Below, one piece after another: positions 47,336-57,071 of a DNA stretch of 64,000 nt. Within the stretch, counting starts at the first letter, position 1; each line of letters begins with the position of its first letter. The stretch is from Arsukibacterium sp. UBA3155 (GTDB lineage Bacteria > Pseudomonadota > Gammaproteobacteria > Enterobacterales > Alteromonadaceae). Location: positions 124,001-188,000 of the forward strand of contig DEYP01000013.1 in the NCBI GenBank assembly GCA_002364615.1. The letters run 5' to 3'. The position numbers and the translations under genes were made by a program. Under the pieces are notes generated by a model. It was not told the DNA's origin. It worked only from the letters and a program-made list of their open reading frames with translations, and made no database searches.

Positions 47336-47384
47336 AAAAAAGGGTCAGAGTGATTTTATCGAAAAATCACTCTGACCCTTTTTT
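47336..47384. repeat. RAYT palindrome, subtype A; probable flhB terminator
   Basis: A 49-base palindrome whose outer arms read AAAAAAGGGTCAGAGTGATT and the complement, with a short centre. It starts 14 bases after the flhB stop and ends just before the flhA promoter. A- and T-tracts flank the stem, so it should terminate the fliK-flhB operon. Confidence 0.92.
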
Positions 47385-47398
47385 CAGCTATTTTCGCT

Positions 47399-48529
47399 TT
47401 AATGGCGATAATCGGCAGGAATAGGTAATTCTTTGGCAAGGGTTTTCGGCCGGCTGCCTTTGCCTTTTTTGTACATTTTAAGCTGATAAACATAGGCCAG
47501 TACCTGAGCGACCGCAGCAAACAGTTGTTCCGGGATTGGGTGATCCAGCTCTGTGGTATAAAATATTGAGCGGGCCAGTGCTGGTGATTCTATCACCGGC
47601 ACTTTATGTTCATTACCAATTTTCCGGATATGCATCGCGACTTCGTCCACGCCTTTTGCCACCACTACCGGGGCGCGAAATTTCCCCTGATCATATTTTA
47701 ACGCAACCGCAAAATGGGTCGGGTTGGTGACAATAACGTCGGCGGTAGGTACTTCCTGCATCATCCGTTTCATTGACATTTGCATCTGGGTGCGGCGAAT
47801 GCGGGCTTTAATCTCAGGGCTACCTTCTGAGTTTTTATGCTCGTCTTTAATTTCCTGCAGGCTCATTTTCAGCTGCTTAATATGATTCCATTTCTGATAT
47901 GGCGCATCTACCATGGCAATAATGGATACACTGCTGCACAGCCCTAAAAATAACCACGCTAATATGTACAGCGCTGACTCAATATTATTCGGCTCGCTCA
48001 TCAGCGACAGCGCCATAATATCCATAAAGAAAAATTTTAGCAGCAGAAAGGCAACGGTCACCACTACCGCTACTTTTAAAACGCCTTTAACCAGTTCGAC
48101 TATTGCCTGTAAGCCAAACATGCGCTTAAAGCCTTTTAACGGACTCATTTTGCTGAGTTTAGGCCCCGCAGCCTGCCAGCTGAAATTAAAGCCGCCGATC
48201 AGACAATTGCCGACAAACGCCGCCACCAAAATAAAGGCAAAAATGGCCGCTAACGGCGGCAGTAACTCAGTGCCAACTTCGGTCCAGGCGGTGAACATTG
48301 AGTTCGTTTCAAACATGTCTTTCTGATCCAGCCGCATCATCCGCTGGCCGACATTGAGAATCCCCATCGCCAGCATTTTTCCGAACATCAGCATTGCCGC
48401 TGCGCTGGCGATTAACACAAACGCCGTACCAAGATCTTTTGAACGGGCTATCTGGCCCTTGTCGGCTGCGTCTTGCAGCTTCTTAGGCGTGGGCTGTTCG
48501 GTTTTTTCTGCGCCGGAATCTTCTGCCAT
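47399..48529 (-). CDS. flhB: flagellar export switch protein FlhB
   Basis: A 376-residue protein with four membrane helices. The cytoplasmic autocleavage domain contains VIVTNPTHFAVALKYD near residue 265. The N-terminus EDSGAEKTEQPTPKKLQDA is diagnostic. It switches export from hook to filament subunits after FliK sensing. Last gene of the fliK operon, ended by a RAYT palindrome. Confidence 0.94.
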   Translation of the reverse strand: MAEDSGAEKTEQPTPKKLQDAADKGQIARSKDLGTAFVLIASAAAMLMFGKMLAMGILNVGQRMMRLDQKDMFETNSMFTAWTEVGTELLPPLAAIFAFILVAAFVGNCLIGGFNFSWQAAGPKLSKMSPLKGFKRMFGLQAIVELVKGVLKVAVVVTVAFLLLKFFFMDIMALSLMSEPNNIESALYILAWLFLGLCSSVSIIAMVDAPYQKWNHIKQLKMSLQEIKDEHKNSEGSPEIKARIRRTQMQMSMKRMMQEVPTADVIVTNPTHFAVALKYDQGKFRAPVVVAKGVDEVAMHIRKIGNEHKVPVIESPALARSIFYTTELDHPIPEQLFAAVAQVLAYVYQLKMYKKGKGSRPKTLAKELPIPADYRH

Positions 48530-48541
48530 AGTCAGCCTCCG

Positions 48542-49315
48542 TTAGCAACCAATAAGCCGGCAGCTATAATCTATCGCATGCTGCCATTGCTTATCGTAGT
48601 GGAATAAAAACGTATCCAGCGTCAGCCATAAAATCAGCAAACCTGCCAACATGGTGATGGGAAAACCGATGGAGAAAATATTCAGCTGTGGTGCCGCGCG
48701 GGTCATAATACCAAATGACAAATTAACGACTAACATGGCGACTATTGGCGCCAGGGCAATCGCCAGGGCGGTAGCAAACATCCAGCCACCAAATTCAATA
48801 ATGGTCCAGTAGCTGGTAACGTCCCACCACTGGCCGTTAATCGGCAGGGTGTCAAAACTAAATACCAACATCTGGATCATGATCAGATGACCATTAAAAA
48901 TAAAAAACAGTAAGGTAGCCAGGATCAGATAAAACTGACCTATCGCCGGTACACTGACCCCGCTTGACGGGTCAACCATCGAAGCAAACGCCAAACCGGT
49001 CTGCGTCGCCAGCAACTGTCCCGCAAGCACAAAGGTAGTAATAAACATTTGCGAGATAAAACCCAGTGCAAAACCAATCATTAACTGTAAGAACACTTCA
49101 ACGAACATCGCTGCAGACATTAAATCAGGTGGGGTTACCGGCGGCAGCATTGGCATGGCAACCAAGGTTATCATTACCACCAGGCCAGTTTTAATCCGCA
49201 TTGGAATATTACGGGCGCCAATTCCAGCCATAATCATCAGCATGCCGGTTACACGACACAGCGGCAGCATAAAATCTGCGATAGCCTGCATTAAAATGCC
49301 CAGCGGGAACTCCAT
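48542..49315 (-). CDS. fliR: flagellar export protein FliR
   Basis: A 257-residue membrane protein with six hydrophobic segments, including FALGFISQMFITTFVLAGQL and GQFYLILATLLFFIFNGHL. Part of the FliPQR export gate. The start [10 protein letters not shown] overlaps the fliQ stop (TGATG) and has GGTGAG upstream; a longer frame would run back through fliQ. Confidence 0.92.
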   Translation of the reverse strand: MEFPLGILMQAIADFMLPLCRVTGMLMIMAGIGARNIPMRIKTGLVVMITLVAMPMLPPVTPPDLMSAAMFVEVFLQLMIGFALGFISQMFITTFVLAGQLLATQTGLAFASMVDPSSGVSVPAIGQFYLILATLLFFIFNGHLIMIQMLVFSFDTLPINGQWWDVTSYWTIIEFGGWMFATALAIALAPIVAMLVVNLSFGIMTRAAPQLNIFSIGFPITMLAGLLILWLTLDTFLFHYDKQWQHAIDYSCRLIGC

Positions 49316-49584
49316 CAGCTCACCACGGTAGGTATACTTAGGAACAGATCCTGAGTGTAATCCATAATAATTCGCACAAACCAATGGCCACCAAAGATCA
49401 AGGCCAACAGCGTGACAATTAGTCGCGGTAAAAAGCTCAAGGTTTGTTCGTTAATTGAGGTAGCCGCCTGAAACACTGCCACAATTAAACCAACAAACAA
49501 CGATGGCAAAATAATGGCACTCACCAGCAGGATGACGATAAACAATGCATCACGCAGCACATCAACAAAGACCTCAGGACTCAT
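49315..49584 (-). CDS. fliQ: flagellar export protein FliQ
   Basis: An 89-residue two-helix protein, [20 protein letters not shown], then [20 protein letters not shown]. The family signature is complete. It is part of the export gate and overlaps fliP and fliR at both ends. Confidence 0.93.
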   Translation of the reverse strand: MSPEVFVDVLRDALFIVILLVSAIILPSLFVGLIVAVFQAATSINEQTLSFLPRLIVTLLALIFGGHWFVRIIMDYTQDLFLSIPTVVS

Positions 49585-50324
49585 GTGCCCACTCCATAAC
49601 TGGTGGCAAGCGTGCCCATTACTAAAATCCAGCCATCAACTAACACAAACATCATCAGTTTAAATGGCAGAGATATGATCATGGGCGAGAGCATCATCAT
49701 ACCCATTGCCATCAGTACGCTGGCGACCACCAGATCGATAATCAGAAAAGGAATAAACAGCATAAAACCGATTTGAAAAGCCGTTTTCAGTTCACTGGTG
49801 ATAAACGCAGGGATAACCACGGTCATCGGATAATCCTGGGCCTGCTCTAACACTTCAAGGCCGGCAATCTGGGCAAAGGTGTCCAGATCCCTAATCCGGG
49901 TTTGATGCAGCATAAAGGCCTTAACCGGCACAATAGCCGCATCCAGCGCCTGCACCGGGGTGATCGACTCGTCCAGATAAGGCTGTATCGCCTGCTCATT
50001 TACGGTTTTAAATACCGGCGCCATGATAAAAAAGGTCAGAAATAACGTGATGCCAATCAGCACCTGATTGGACGGTGTCTGCTGCAATCCAATGGCCTGA
50101 CGCAGAATAGCCAGCACTACAATAATCCGGGTAAAGCTGGTCATCATAATCACGATGGCCGGAATAAAGCTGAGCATAGTCATTAACGCCAGCACCTGCA
50201 GCGTTACACTATATTGTTGGGAGCCATCATCATTAGTGGTGACGGTAACCGCCGACAACATACTGTTATCGGCCAGCACCGCAGGGCTGAGTAACAGCAA
50301 CAACACACACAGCAATCGCAACAT
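49581..50324 (-). CDS. fliP: flagellar export protein FliP
   Basis: A 247-residue protein with a cleavable signal peptide and four membrane helices. It has [39 protein letters not shown] and the C-terminal [13 protein letters not shown]. It assembles first in the FliPQR gate. Overlaps fliQ by four bases. Confidence 0.94.
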   Translation of the reverse strand: MLRLLCVLLLLLSPAVLADNSMLSAVTVTTNDDGSQQYSVTLQVLALMTMLSFIPAIVIMMTSFTRIIVVLAILRQAIGLQQTPSNQVLIGITLFLTFFIMAPVFKTVNEQAIQPYLDESITPVQALDAAIVPVKAFMLHQTRIRDLDTFAQIAGLEVLEQAQDYPMTVVIPAFITSELKTAFQIGFMLFIPFLIIDLVVASVLMAMGMMMLSPMIISLPFKLMMFVLVDGWILVMGTLATSYGVGT

Positions 50325-50330
50325 AAAAAC

Positions 50331-50915
50331 TTACTTTTTCAGGAATGATTGCAACTGTGTATGAAAGTCTGATGCCAACTTTGTTTCAGGGAGGGAATTT
50401 TCTAACTCAAATAGCATATTAATGCTGTGCGGCGTGACACCAATTACCCGCTGTTTTCCTTGTATTTCAATAACTAACAAGCGTTCACGCTGGCCCAGTG
50501 GTACCGAGCAAATAACTTTAACATGCTGGCTGCCGGGCAGCCGTAATGTCAATTTTTTGAATAACCAGCCCAGCCCAACCACCAATAACAGCACTGCTGC
50601 CAGAGAAATGGCGATTTTACCCAGACTGATACCGCTGGTATTTTTGCGCTCAGCCGGCACTTCCTGCCGCTGAAATGGCAAACCTTGCCGCGGCTCTGTC
50701 ACCGCCACGCCAGGCGCTTCTGGCAAAGTCCCGGCAACCGGTTCTCTCTGCGAAGCAGCACTTTTTTGATTAGATGCGTCTTGATCAGATGCGTTTTGCG
50801 CCGCCGTCTCTTGCTGTTGCGGCTCTGGTGGGGGCGTTTGTGCATCAGCCGATGCCAAAAAAAGCGGCAACAGCACTATTGCTACGATCGCTATGACTTT
50901 TAATAATGACTGCAT
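50331..50915 (-). CDS. fliO: flagellar export scaffold protein FliO
   Basis: A 194-residue protein. A signal-like first helix, a Gln/Ala-rich region, then a second helix (ISLAAVLLLVVGLGWLF, about residues 112-130) and the short domain with HVKVICSVPLGQRERLLVIE typical of FliO. It helps build the FliP ring. Its start overlaps the fliN stop. Confidence 0.88.
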   Translation of the reverse strand: MQSLLKVIAIVAIVLLPLFLASADAQTPPPEPQQQETAAQNASDQDASNQKSAASQREPVAGTLPEAPGVAVTEPRQGLPFQRQEVPAERKNTSGISLGKIAISLAAVLLLVVGLGWLFKKLTLRLPGSQHVKVICSVPLGQRERLLVIEIQGKQRVIGVTPHSINMLFELENSLPETKLASDFHTQLQSFLKK

Positions 50916-51304
50916 TAGCGTAGCTTTTTAATCCGTTCAATCTGGCTGATAACGTCGGTTAAGCGAATACCAAATTTGTCATTCACCACCACCACTTCAC
51001 CATGCGCAATCAGGGTGCCATTAACCAATACATCTAGTGGCTCACCGGCTACCCGCTCTAACTCCACCACCGAGCCTTGGTTTAACTGCAACAGGTTGCG
51101 AATACTAATTTTGGCCCGGCCGACTTCCATAGAAATGGTAACCGGAATATCCAGAATGGTGTCCAGTTTACGCTGCTCATCGACGGTAATATTCGATTTT
51201 TCGTCTTTAAGCTCTTCCAGGTCGACGGCTTTGGCCCCGTCTTCACCGTCGGCTTCTGCCATGGCTGCAGCCCATTCGTCCATTGTATCTTTATCGTCTG
51301 CCAT
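50915..51304 (-). CDS. fliN: flagellar switch protein FliN
   Basis: A 129-residue protein. An acidic N-terminal part precedes the SpoA domain, with ILDIPVTISMEVGRAKISI, NQGSVVELERVAGEPLDVLV and RLTDVISQIERIKKL. It forms the C-ring with FliM and FliG. It starts four bases after fliM. Confidence 0.94.
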   Translation of the reverse strand: MADDKDTMDEWAAAMAEADGEDGAKAVDLEELKDEKSNITVDEQRKLDTILDIPVTISMEVGRAKISIRNLLQLNQGSVVELERVAGEPLDVLVNGTLIAHGEVVVVNDKFGIRLTDVISQIERIKKLR

Positions 51305-51308
51305 ACTG

Positions 51309-52397
51309 TTATCCTCTGTCCCGCTCTGTTAAGTTCAGATCGGCTTCTAGTTCTGAAATATCTGCATCGCTGTCCAGACGCCTGCCACCTTTAGTAAATA
51401 CGTGAAGTTCGGATTTAACCGACTCTGGCCGTCTGATTTTCTCGATGATTTTTAACGCCACACTCTCCCGTGACCGGCCAAGCTTGGCGCGGTACGTGGG
51501 TAAGTCTTCAATTAATACCGTGATATGGTCTGGAATTTCCACCGGAATAATATCGCCGGCTTTTAATTCCATCACTTCTCGCAACGTTAAGTCGACATCG
51601 AGCATTTTGGTCGATAAATCCACTTTAACGTCCATAATTTCGTCTCGTAGTGCCTTACTCCAGCGTAAATCGGTATCTTCCTTATCACTTTGCACCCCAG
51701 CATCCAGCAGCTCGCGAATGGGTTCGAGCATAGAGTAAGGTAGTGCCACATGAAAATCACCACCACCGCCATCCAGTTCAATATGAAATGAACTGATTAC
51801 CACTACTTCTGTCGGGCTGACAATGTTCGCCATGGCGGGGTTAACTTCTGAGTCGAGGTATTCAAACGACACATCCATCACCGGTGCCCAGGCTTCTTTG
51901 TAATCTTCAAAAATAAGTTTCAGCAGCATCTGAATAATCCGCCGCTCGGTCGGGGTAAATTCTCGCCCTTCAATTTTGGCATGATAACGACCGTCTCCGC
52001 CAAAAAAGTTATCGACCAGAATAAATACCAGCCGGGCTTCCATGGTAATTAAGCCAGTTCCCTTCAAGGGCCGGAAACGCACCATATTCAGGCTGGTCGG
52101 CACAAATAAGGTATGGACGTATTCGCCAAACTTAATCATTTGTACACCGTTAATCGATACCTCAGCGGTGCGACGCATCATGTTGAATAAGCTGATCCGC
52201 ATATGGCGGGCAAACCGCTCGTTAACCATTTCCAGCGTAGGCATGCGACCACGGACAATACGATCCTGCGACGAGAAATCGTATTCCATAGTAGATCGGC
52301 TGCGGCCATCACCGCCGTCTTCTATTTCTTCTTCTTCGACGTCATCGACACCATGTAATAGCGCATCAATTTCATCTTGCGACAATAAATCGGTCAC
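51309..52397 (-). CDS. fliM: flagellar switch protein FliM
   Basis: A 362-residue protein. The N-terminal CheY-P-binding helix is LLSQDEIDALLHGVDD. The middle domain follows (RMPTLEMVNERFARHMRIS, EFTPTERRIIQMLL), then a C-terminal SpoA domain (LREVMELKAGDIIPVEIP). It turns CheY-P binding into a change of rotation. Confidence 0.95.
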   Translation of the reverse strand: MTDLLSQDEIDALLHGVDDVEEEEIEDGGDGRSRSTMEYDFSSQDRIVRGRMPTLEMVNERFARHMRISLFNMMRRTAEVSINGVQMIKFGEYVHTLFVPTSLNMVRFRPLKGTGLITMEARLVFILVDNFFGGDGRYHAKIEGREFTPTERRIIQMLLKLIFEDYKEAWAPVMDVSFEYLDSEVNPAMANIVSPTEVVVISSFHIELDGGGGDFHVALPYSMLEPIRELLDAGVQSDKEDTDLRWSKALRDEIMDVKVDLSTKMLDVDLTLREVMELKAGDIIPVEIPDHITVLIEDLPTYRAKLGRSRESVALKIIEKIRRPESVKSELHVFTKGGRRLDSDADISELEADLNLTERDRG

Positions 52398-52409
52398 GAT
52401 TGCTCACTC

Positions 52410-52940
52410 TTATTGCATAACAAAACTGGTGAAAAGCACTTCTTCCACCACCACCGATCCTGCAACTTCCAGCAACGCTTGCTGTAAATCACTAAGGGCT
52501 TTGTTTTTTAAGGCGTCTTTGCCTGTGGTTGTTATCAGCTCATCAGCATTAGCACTGGCAAAAGCAGCCACTAGACTGGCTTCAATCAGCGGAATATGCC
52601 GAAGGGCTATGGTTTCATTATTACTGCCCCGCACCAGCAGTTGCACTTTTATCTGCACCAGACGGTCACGCGCGGCGCCAGGCACGTTAAAAACAAAAGG
52701 TCTGGGCATTGCAACATATAACGCATTGCCCTCAGGCCCGCTGGGTTGACCACCTCCATCGCTACCTTGCATGGCGGATACGTCATCGCCTGCGGCAGAT
52801 TGAAGACTTTCGCTGCCAAGAAAGTAAAAATAAGCACCCGCGGCCAGCACTAATAACACCAACACGGCGATAACAAGTAACATTATTTTCTTGATGCCAC
52901 CTTTGCCTTCGCTTAATTTTAAATCGCCATCGGCTGCCAT
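52410..52940 (-). CDS. fliL: flagellar basal body-associated protein FliL
   Basis: A 176-residue single-pass protein. A helix at residues 18-40 (IMLLVIAVLVLLVLAAGAYF) is followed by a Gly/Ser linker and the FliL domain (VFNVPGAARDRLVQIKVQLL, VVVEEVLFTSFVMQ). It strengthens the stator ring. It precedes fliM by 12 bases. Confidence 0.92.
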   Translation of the reverse strand: MAADGDLKLSEGKGGIKKIMLLVIAVLVLLVLAAGAYFYFLGSESLQSAAGDDVSAMQGSDGGGQPSGPEGNALYVAMPRPFVFNVPGAARDRLVQIKVQLLVRGSNNETIALRHIPLIEASLVAAFASANADELITTTGKDALKNKALSDLQQALLEVAGSVVVEEVLFTSFVMQ

Positions 52941-53066
52941 TTTTACTCCGTTGTCTTTATTAATTCAGGCTATTATGCGCAACCGCCCGCCTTAATGTAA
53001 ATTTTTTCTCTCTGAGCTTATTTCTCAGACACTACTGGCATAAACCAGGGCGTTTGCCACGTCAGT
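52941..53066. other. fliK-fliL intergenic spacer
   Basis: These 126 bases hold no gene. A short inverted repeat TCTGAG/CTCAGA sits at 53012-53030. No sigma-54 match is convincing: the nearest has GG and GG ten bases apart. I see no strong terminator, so fliL is probably read from the fliK promoter. Confidence 0.5.
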
Positions 53067-55121
53067 TCAGGCATAGTAATCAACAATGCGTTCACTAAGC
53101 TTAACGTCTAACTGCACTGCTGTCGCCTGCTCGTCCACATGCTGTTCATTGCCATGCTGACCTGCCCCGGCGCTGCCATTGCGCTGACTACCCGCCTGAC
53201 TGTCCCCCTGGCGCTGTTGCTGAACCTGGCCTTCACCTAACTGAATGCCCTGCTGTTGCAACATCTCACGGAGTCGGGGCATTTGCTGCTCTAATAATTC
53301 TTTGGCATGCTGTTGTTGCACAATAAACTGAACCGAAGCTTGCTCCTGCTGCAAATTAACCCGAATTTGCATTTGCCCTAAATCTGCCGGGTCGAGCCGG
53401 ATCTCAGCAACCTGAATGTTCTGGCGCACCATCAGATTAATCCGCTCTTTTAACTGACCAGCGGCATCTTGTGTCAGTAAATTGACCTGCTTTAATTGCT
53501 CGGTAACCGCTTTATTGACGCTTTGTGCTTTTGTGCGCTCAGCGCTTTGCTGCGCACCGGCAATGGCAACGGTTGCGGCATCGAGTCTGGCTATTGCGGC
53601 ATCATTTTGACTCTGTGCTGCCTGGCCAACACTACCAGCAAAGCCACCAATAGTCGTTTCTGCTCTGGCGCTGCCGGCCACTACCCCGGGTTCGGTTTTA
53701 ACCTGCAACGCTGCCAAATCGGGGTCTTCTGTCAGCGCTTGTTTTAATGAGGGGTTATTTTCTGCCAGGGCAGCACGTTGTTGTGCTCTGGCCTGCGCCG
53801 AATCTGCCACGGTTGCGGCACTGGCCAGATTACTGGCAAGTGAACTGGCCGGCGGTCCCTCTTCAAGCAACACAGATTTTTCTGCATTCTCAAAGATGGT
53901 TGCTGAGGCTACTGGTGATATACCCTGAGCTGCGCTTTTCGATGCCGCAAGGGCCGCTGCAGCGCTGTCTTCGCCAGAGCTCTCGGTGGCAACATGAATA
54001 GTATTCGGGTCAGCCTTCACTGCCGTATTGGCTTTTATATGTTGTTCATCTGACTGCACAACGCGACTGTGATCCGTTACTGCGACGGTGGCGCGCTCAA
54101 CCGCTGTTAATGTCTCACTATCAATCTTAACCACATCAGTCTTAGCTGCATCAGGTTTAACTGCAATAGTCTCTGCAGCCTTAGCTGTGTCAAGCATAGT
54201 ATTGTCTTTAGTAGCAACAGCACCTTGGGCATCACGTTTTACTGAGGCGGCAGCGACGGCATTGCCCTGGCTGCCTGTTGCGCTATCACTCTTTTTATCG
54301 CCACTAAGCGCTGTCTCGGTTAACGCATTATCAGCACCCTGCTTCGTCTGCGCCTGGCTGGCTGACGCTGTCTCACTGCGAGTAGCTGGCAGAGCGGTTT
54401 TTAACTCTGGCTGTGCCGCATTGTCAGATTTTATTTGGTTTTGAGTGGCTGTGGCCTCATCTGTGCTATCAGAATTAGTCAAACTATCAGCACCTTCGCT
54501 GTTACCTTCACTGGCCTTATTGCTTACAACACGCTCTGCTTTATCGCTTTTGGCTGCATCGGTTGCCGCACTTTCCGGATACACCGGCAGAATAAACCAC
54601 TCGCCTTTTGGACCTTTTTTGCCAGCAAGTCCTGCCCGATCCCCAAGTATTATTGCTTCATCACCTGCCCCGTCAGCCGCAGCTGTTTCGGCACTATCAG
54701 CCTCAGTAATAACAGTGCCGGCGGCATTTGCAGCGACATGCGCTTTTTCATTGGCATACAGCTTAAGCTGCAGCCTTGTCTGGCTGGCCAGATCGAGCAG
54801 TCCAAGTAAGGTGCCCGGCTGGCTGTCATCGGCCAGGCTAAGTTCTGCTTCAGGGGGAATGACCGGAGGAAGCGTATGTTCAGGCCGGCCTGCGGCTTTA
54901 CCTTCCATACTGGCAGCGCGTTTGCTTTTACCGCTGATTTGCAATGCGGCAAAATTTTGCCCATCGTTTAATTGCTGCTGTTCGCCAGACTGATTAAGCA
55001 AGCGCCCGAAATTATCGGTAGCACCCGTCTCAGCCATTACAGCCACCAGCTGATGCGAAGCTGGCTCTGCGCCAGGGGCCGGGCCTGAGCTTAAAAAAGA
55101 AAGCGACAACAACGGATTCAT
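53067..55121 (-). CDS. fliK: flagellar hook-length control protein FliK
   Basis: A 684-residue protein, mostly Ala/Ser/Thr/Asp-rich and low in order. The C-terminal Flg_hook domain near residues 570-640 contains MVRQNIQVAEIRLDPADLGQ, MQIRVNLQQEQASVQFIVQQ and LREMLQQQGIQLGEGQV. It measures hook length and triggers the FlhB switch. The start MNPLLSLSF is fixed by AGGAGAT six bases upstream. Confidence 0.9.
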   Translation of the reverse strand: MNPLLSLSFLSSGPAPGAEPASHQLVAVMAETGATDNFGRLLNQSGEQQQLNDGQNFAALQISGKSKRAASMEGKAAGRPEHTLPPVIPPEAELSLADDSQPGTLLGLLDLASQTRLQLKLYANEKAHVAANAAGTVITEADSAETAAADGAGDEAIILGDRAGLAGKKGPKGEWFILPVYPESAATDAAKSDKAERVVSNKASEGNSEGADSLTNSDSTDEATATQNQIKSDNAAQPELKTALPATRSETASASQAQTKQGADNALTETALSGDKKSDSATGSQGNAVAAASVKRDAQGAVATKDNTMLDTAKAAETIAVKPDAAKTDVVKIDSETLTAVERATVAVTDHSRVVQSDEQHIKANTAVKADPNTIHVATESSGEDSAAAALAASKSAAQGISPVASATIFENAEKSVLLEEGPPASSLASNLASAATVADSAQARAQQRAALAENNPSLKQALTEDPDLAALQVKTEPGVVAGSARAETTIGGFAGSVGQAAQSQNDAAIARLDAATVAIAGAQQSAERTKAQSVNKAVTEQLKQVNLLTQDAAGQLKERINLMVRQNIQVAEIRLDPADLGQMQIRVNLQQEQASVQFIVQQQHAKELLEQQMPRLREMLQQQGIQLGEGQVQQQRQGDSQAGSQRNGSAGAGQHGNEQHVDEQATAVQLDVKLSERIVDYYA

Positions 55122-55240
55122 TTTGATCTCCTGGTAGGGCAACGGGTTTACCACTCTTGAGTTGTCTGCTGATTTATGACAACACTTTTAGCAAAACCCG
55201 TAATGCGCACTGCGCAATAAAACGTATAATACAAAACCAA

Positions 55241-55256
55241 TACAAAAATCGCGCCA
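55241..55256 (-). promoter_or_regulatory. sigma-54 promoter before fliK
   Basis: The minus strand reads TGGCGCGATTTTTGTA. The -24 half is nearly perfect. The -12 half has TTG followed by T instead of C, so it is not ideal. It lies about 120 bases before the fliK ATG and after the fliJ stop, where such a promoter is expected by comparison with Vibrio. Confidence 0.55.
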
Positions 55257-55275
55257 GTTTTAAGAAAAACCGCTA

Positions 55276-55728
55276 TTAGGGTTCCTGCGCCAGCTGGCGC
55301 CGGTAAAATTGTTGCCCGGCATACTCATCACTCAGGCTTTGTTGCTGTCGCTCAAGTACTTGTAGCGCTGCACTGTCGGCCCGCTCAACTAACAGTTCCA
55401 GCGCTTTGCGTTTTGTTTGCATTTTTAACCAGCTTTGTTTGCGCTGTTCAGCAGCCGCTTTCGCCTGATGCACAACTCTGGCTTGCTGCACCAAAGCCTG
55501 GTCCAGCTTACCAATAAAATTGACATACTGGCTGTACTGCCGGCTTTGCACGCCCTGGCTGCCCTGGCGCTGACTTTGCTGGATATATTCGGTACGGTAG
55601 TTTGCCAACCCCTGATATTTTTGTTCAGCTTGCTGAAAATACTGTTGTGCCTTAATAAACTGCGCCTGCAGATTATCTTCGCGCTCACGCTGTACTTTAA
55701 TAATTAAACTGAAGCGGTGCGCTGCCAT
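55276..55728 (-). CDS. fliJ: flagellar export chaperone FliJ
   Basis: A 150-residue coiled-coil protein with RFSLIIKVQREREDNLQAQF at the start and YIQQSQRQGSQGVQSRQYSQ in the middle. This matches the FliJ pattern. It connects the FliI ATPase ring to FlhA. Its ATG overlaps the fliI stop by one base. Confidence 0.88.
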   Translation of the reverse strand: MAAHRFSLIIKVQREREDNLQAQFIKAQQYFQQAEQKYQGLANYRTEYIQQSQRQGSQGVQSRQYSQYVNFIGKLDQALVQQARVVHQAKAAAEQRKQSWLKMQTKRKALELLVERADSAALQVLERQQQSLSDEYAGQQFYRRQLAQEP

Positions 55729-57071
55729 TAGCCGGCCATTCGCTGTGCAGGTAACACCTGACTGAGCGCCGTCAAACTTTCATCATAAGGAACAATCGTT
55801 TTCATGCCTTGTTGTAAAAAAGCGTTGATTTTTGGCATCAGGCCAATTGCCTGATCCAACATCGGATCACTGCCACGAACATAGGCACCAATTGAAATTA
55901 AATCTTTGCTTTGCTGATAACTGGCATACAGTTGCTTAACGGCACGGGCCAGTTGCTGATGCTCGTTACTGGTAACGGCAGGCATTACCCGGCTGATGGA
56001 TTTTTCAATATCGATTGCCGGAAAATGACCGCTGTCGGCCAGTGTGCGGGATAACACGATATGACCATCCAGAATAGCCCGGGAGGCATCGGCAATCGGA
56101 TCCTGCAAATCGTCGCCTTCTGATAGCACGGTATAAAACGCCGTTATTGACCCCTGATGACCGGTACCATTACCCGCCCGTTCGACCAGTGCCGGTAATT
56201 TGGCAAACACTGACGGTGGGTAACCCTTGGTTGCTGGCGGCTCACCAACTGCCAGGGCAATTTCGCGCTGCGCCTGAGCATAGCGGGTAATTGAGTCGAT
56301 CAAAAGCAACACATCCATGCCCTGATCACGAAAATATTCCGCTACCTGCACGGCCGTTTCACAGCCTTTGAGGCGCATCAATGGCGATACATCGGCCGGT
56401 GCGGCAATCACTACAGAACGTGCTTTACCTTCATCGCCCAGAATCTCATCGATAAACTCTTTTACCTCCCGGCCCCGCTCACCAACCAGTCCCACCACAA
56501 TAACGTCTGCCGCCGTACCCCGGGTCATCATGCCAAGCAATACGCTTTTACCCACGCCACTACCGGCAAACAGGCCCATACGCTGGCCTTTACCGACGGT
56601 AATAATGCTGTTTATTGCCCTTACCCCGACATCCAGCGGCTGCTTTACCGGCCGACGTAGCAACGGATTAATCGGTTTACCTTTGCCTTTGCTAAATTCT
56701 GTCGCGCTAATAGGCCCTTTGCCATCCAGCGGTTTACCTACCCCATCAATGACCCGGCCCAGCAAGTTCAAGGTTAATGGCACTCCTTTATACTGAATAA
56801 CCGGCGTCACTCTGGCGCCAGGTACGACGCCGGCAATATCATCTTGTGGCATCAGAAATAAGCGATCATTAGCAAAGCCGACGACTTCCGCCAAAATAGC
56901 ACCGCGGGCACTTTCGACCAGGCAAGGCTGACCAATCGCCGCCCGGCAGCCGGTCGCTTCCAGGGTTAACCCCACGACCCGCACCAGATGGCCTGACACC
57001 GCAGGCAAGGACGGATGAATATGTTGCTGTTGTTGCTGCAACCGTTGCTGCAGGCTGCTACGGTCAGTCAT
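55728..57071 (-). CDS. fliI: flagellum-specific ATPase FliI
   Basis: A 447-residue F1-like ATPase with [16 protein letters not shown] (Walker A), [14 protein letters not shown] and [20 protein letters not shown]. It powers the export apparatus. The start [11 protein letters not shown] overlaps the fliH stop; a longer frame adds 32 very basic residues that come from the end of fliH. Confidence 0.94.
   Translation of the reverse strand: MTDRSSLQQRLQQQQQHIHPSLPAVSGHLVRVVGLTLEATGCRAAIGQPCLVESARGAILAEVVGFANDRLFLMPQDDIAGVVPGARVTPVIQYKGVPLTLNLLGRVIDGVGKPLDGKGPISATEFSKGKGKPINPLLRRPVKQPLDVGVRAINSIITVGKGQRMGLFAGSGVGKSVLLGMMTRGTAADVIVVGLVGERGREVKEFIDEILGDEGKARSVVIAAPADVSPLMRLKGCETAVQVAEYFRDQGMDVLLLIDSITRYAQAQREIALAVGEPPATKGYPPSVFAKLPALVERAGNGTGHQGSITAFYTVLSEGDDLQDPIADASRAILDGHIVLSRTLADSGHFPAIDIEKSISRVMPAVTSNEHQQLARAVKQLYASYQQSKDLISIGAYVRGSDPMLDQAIGLMPKINAFLQQGMKTIVPYDESLTALSQVLPAQRMAG

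Noticed and set aside
15586-47384. GGGTCAGAGTGA copies as a CRISPR array
   Set aside because: Copies are dispersed over 32 kb with no regular spacers and no cas genes.
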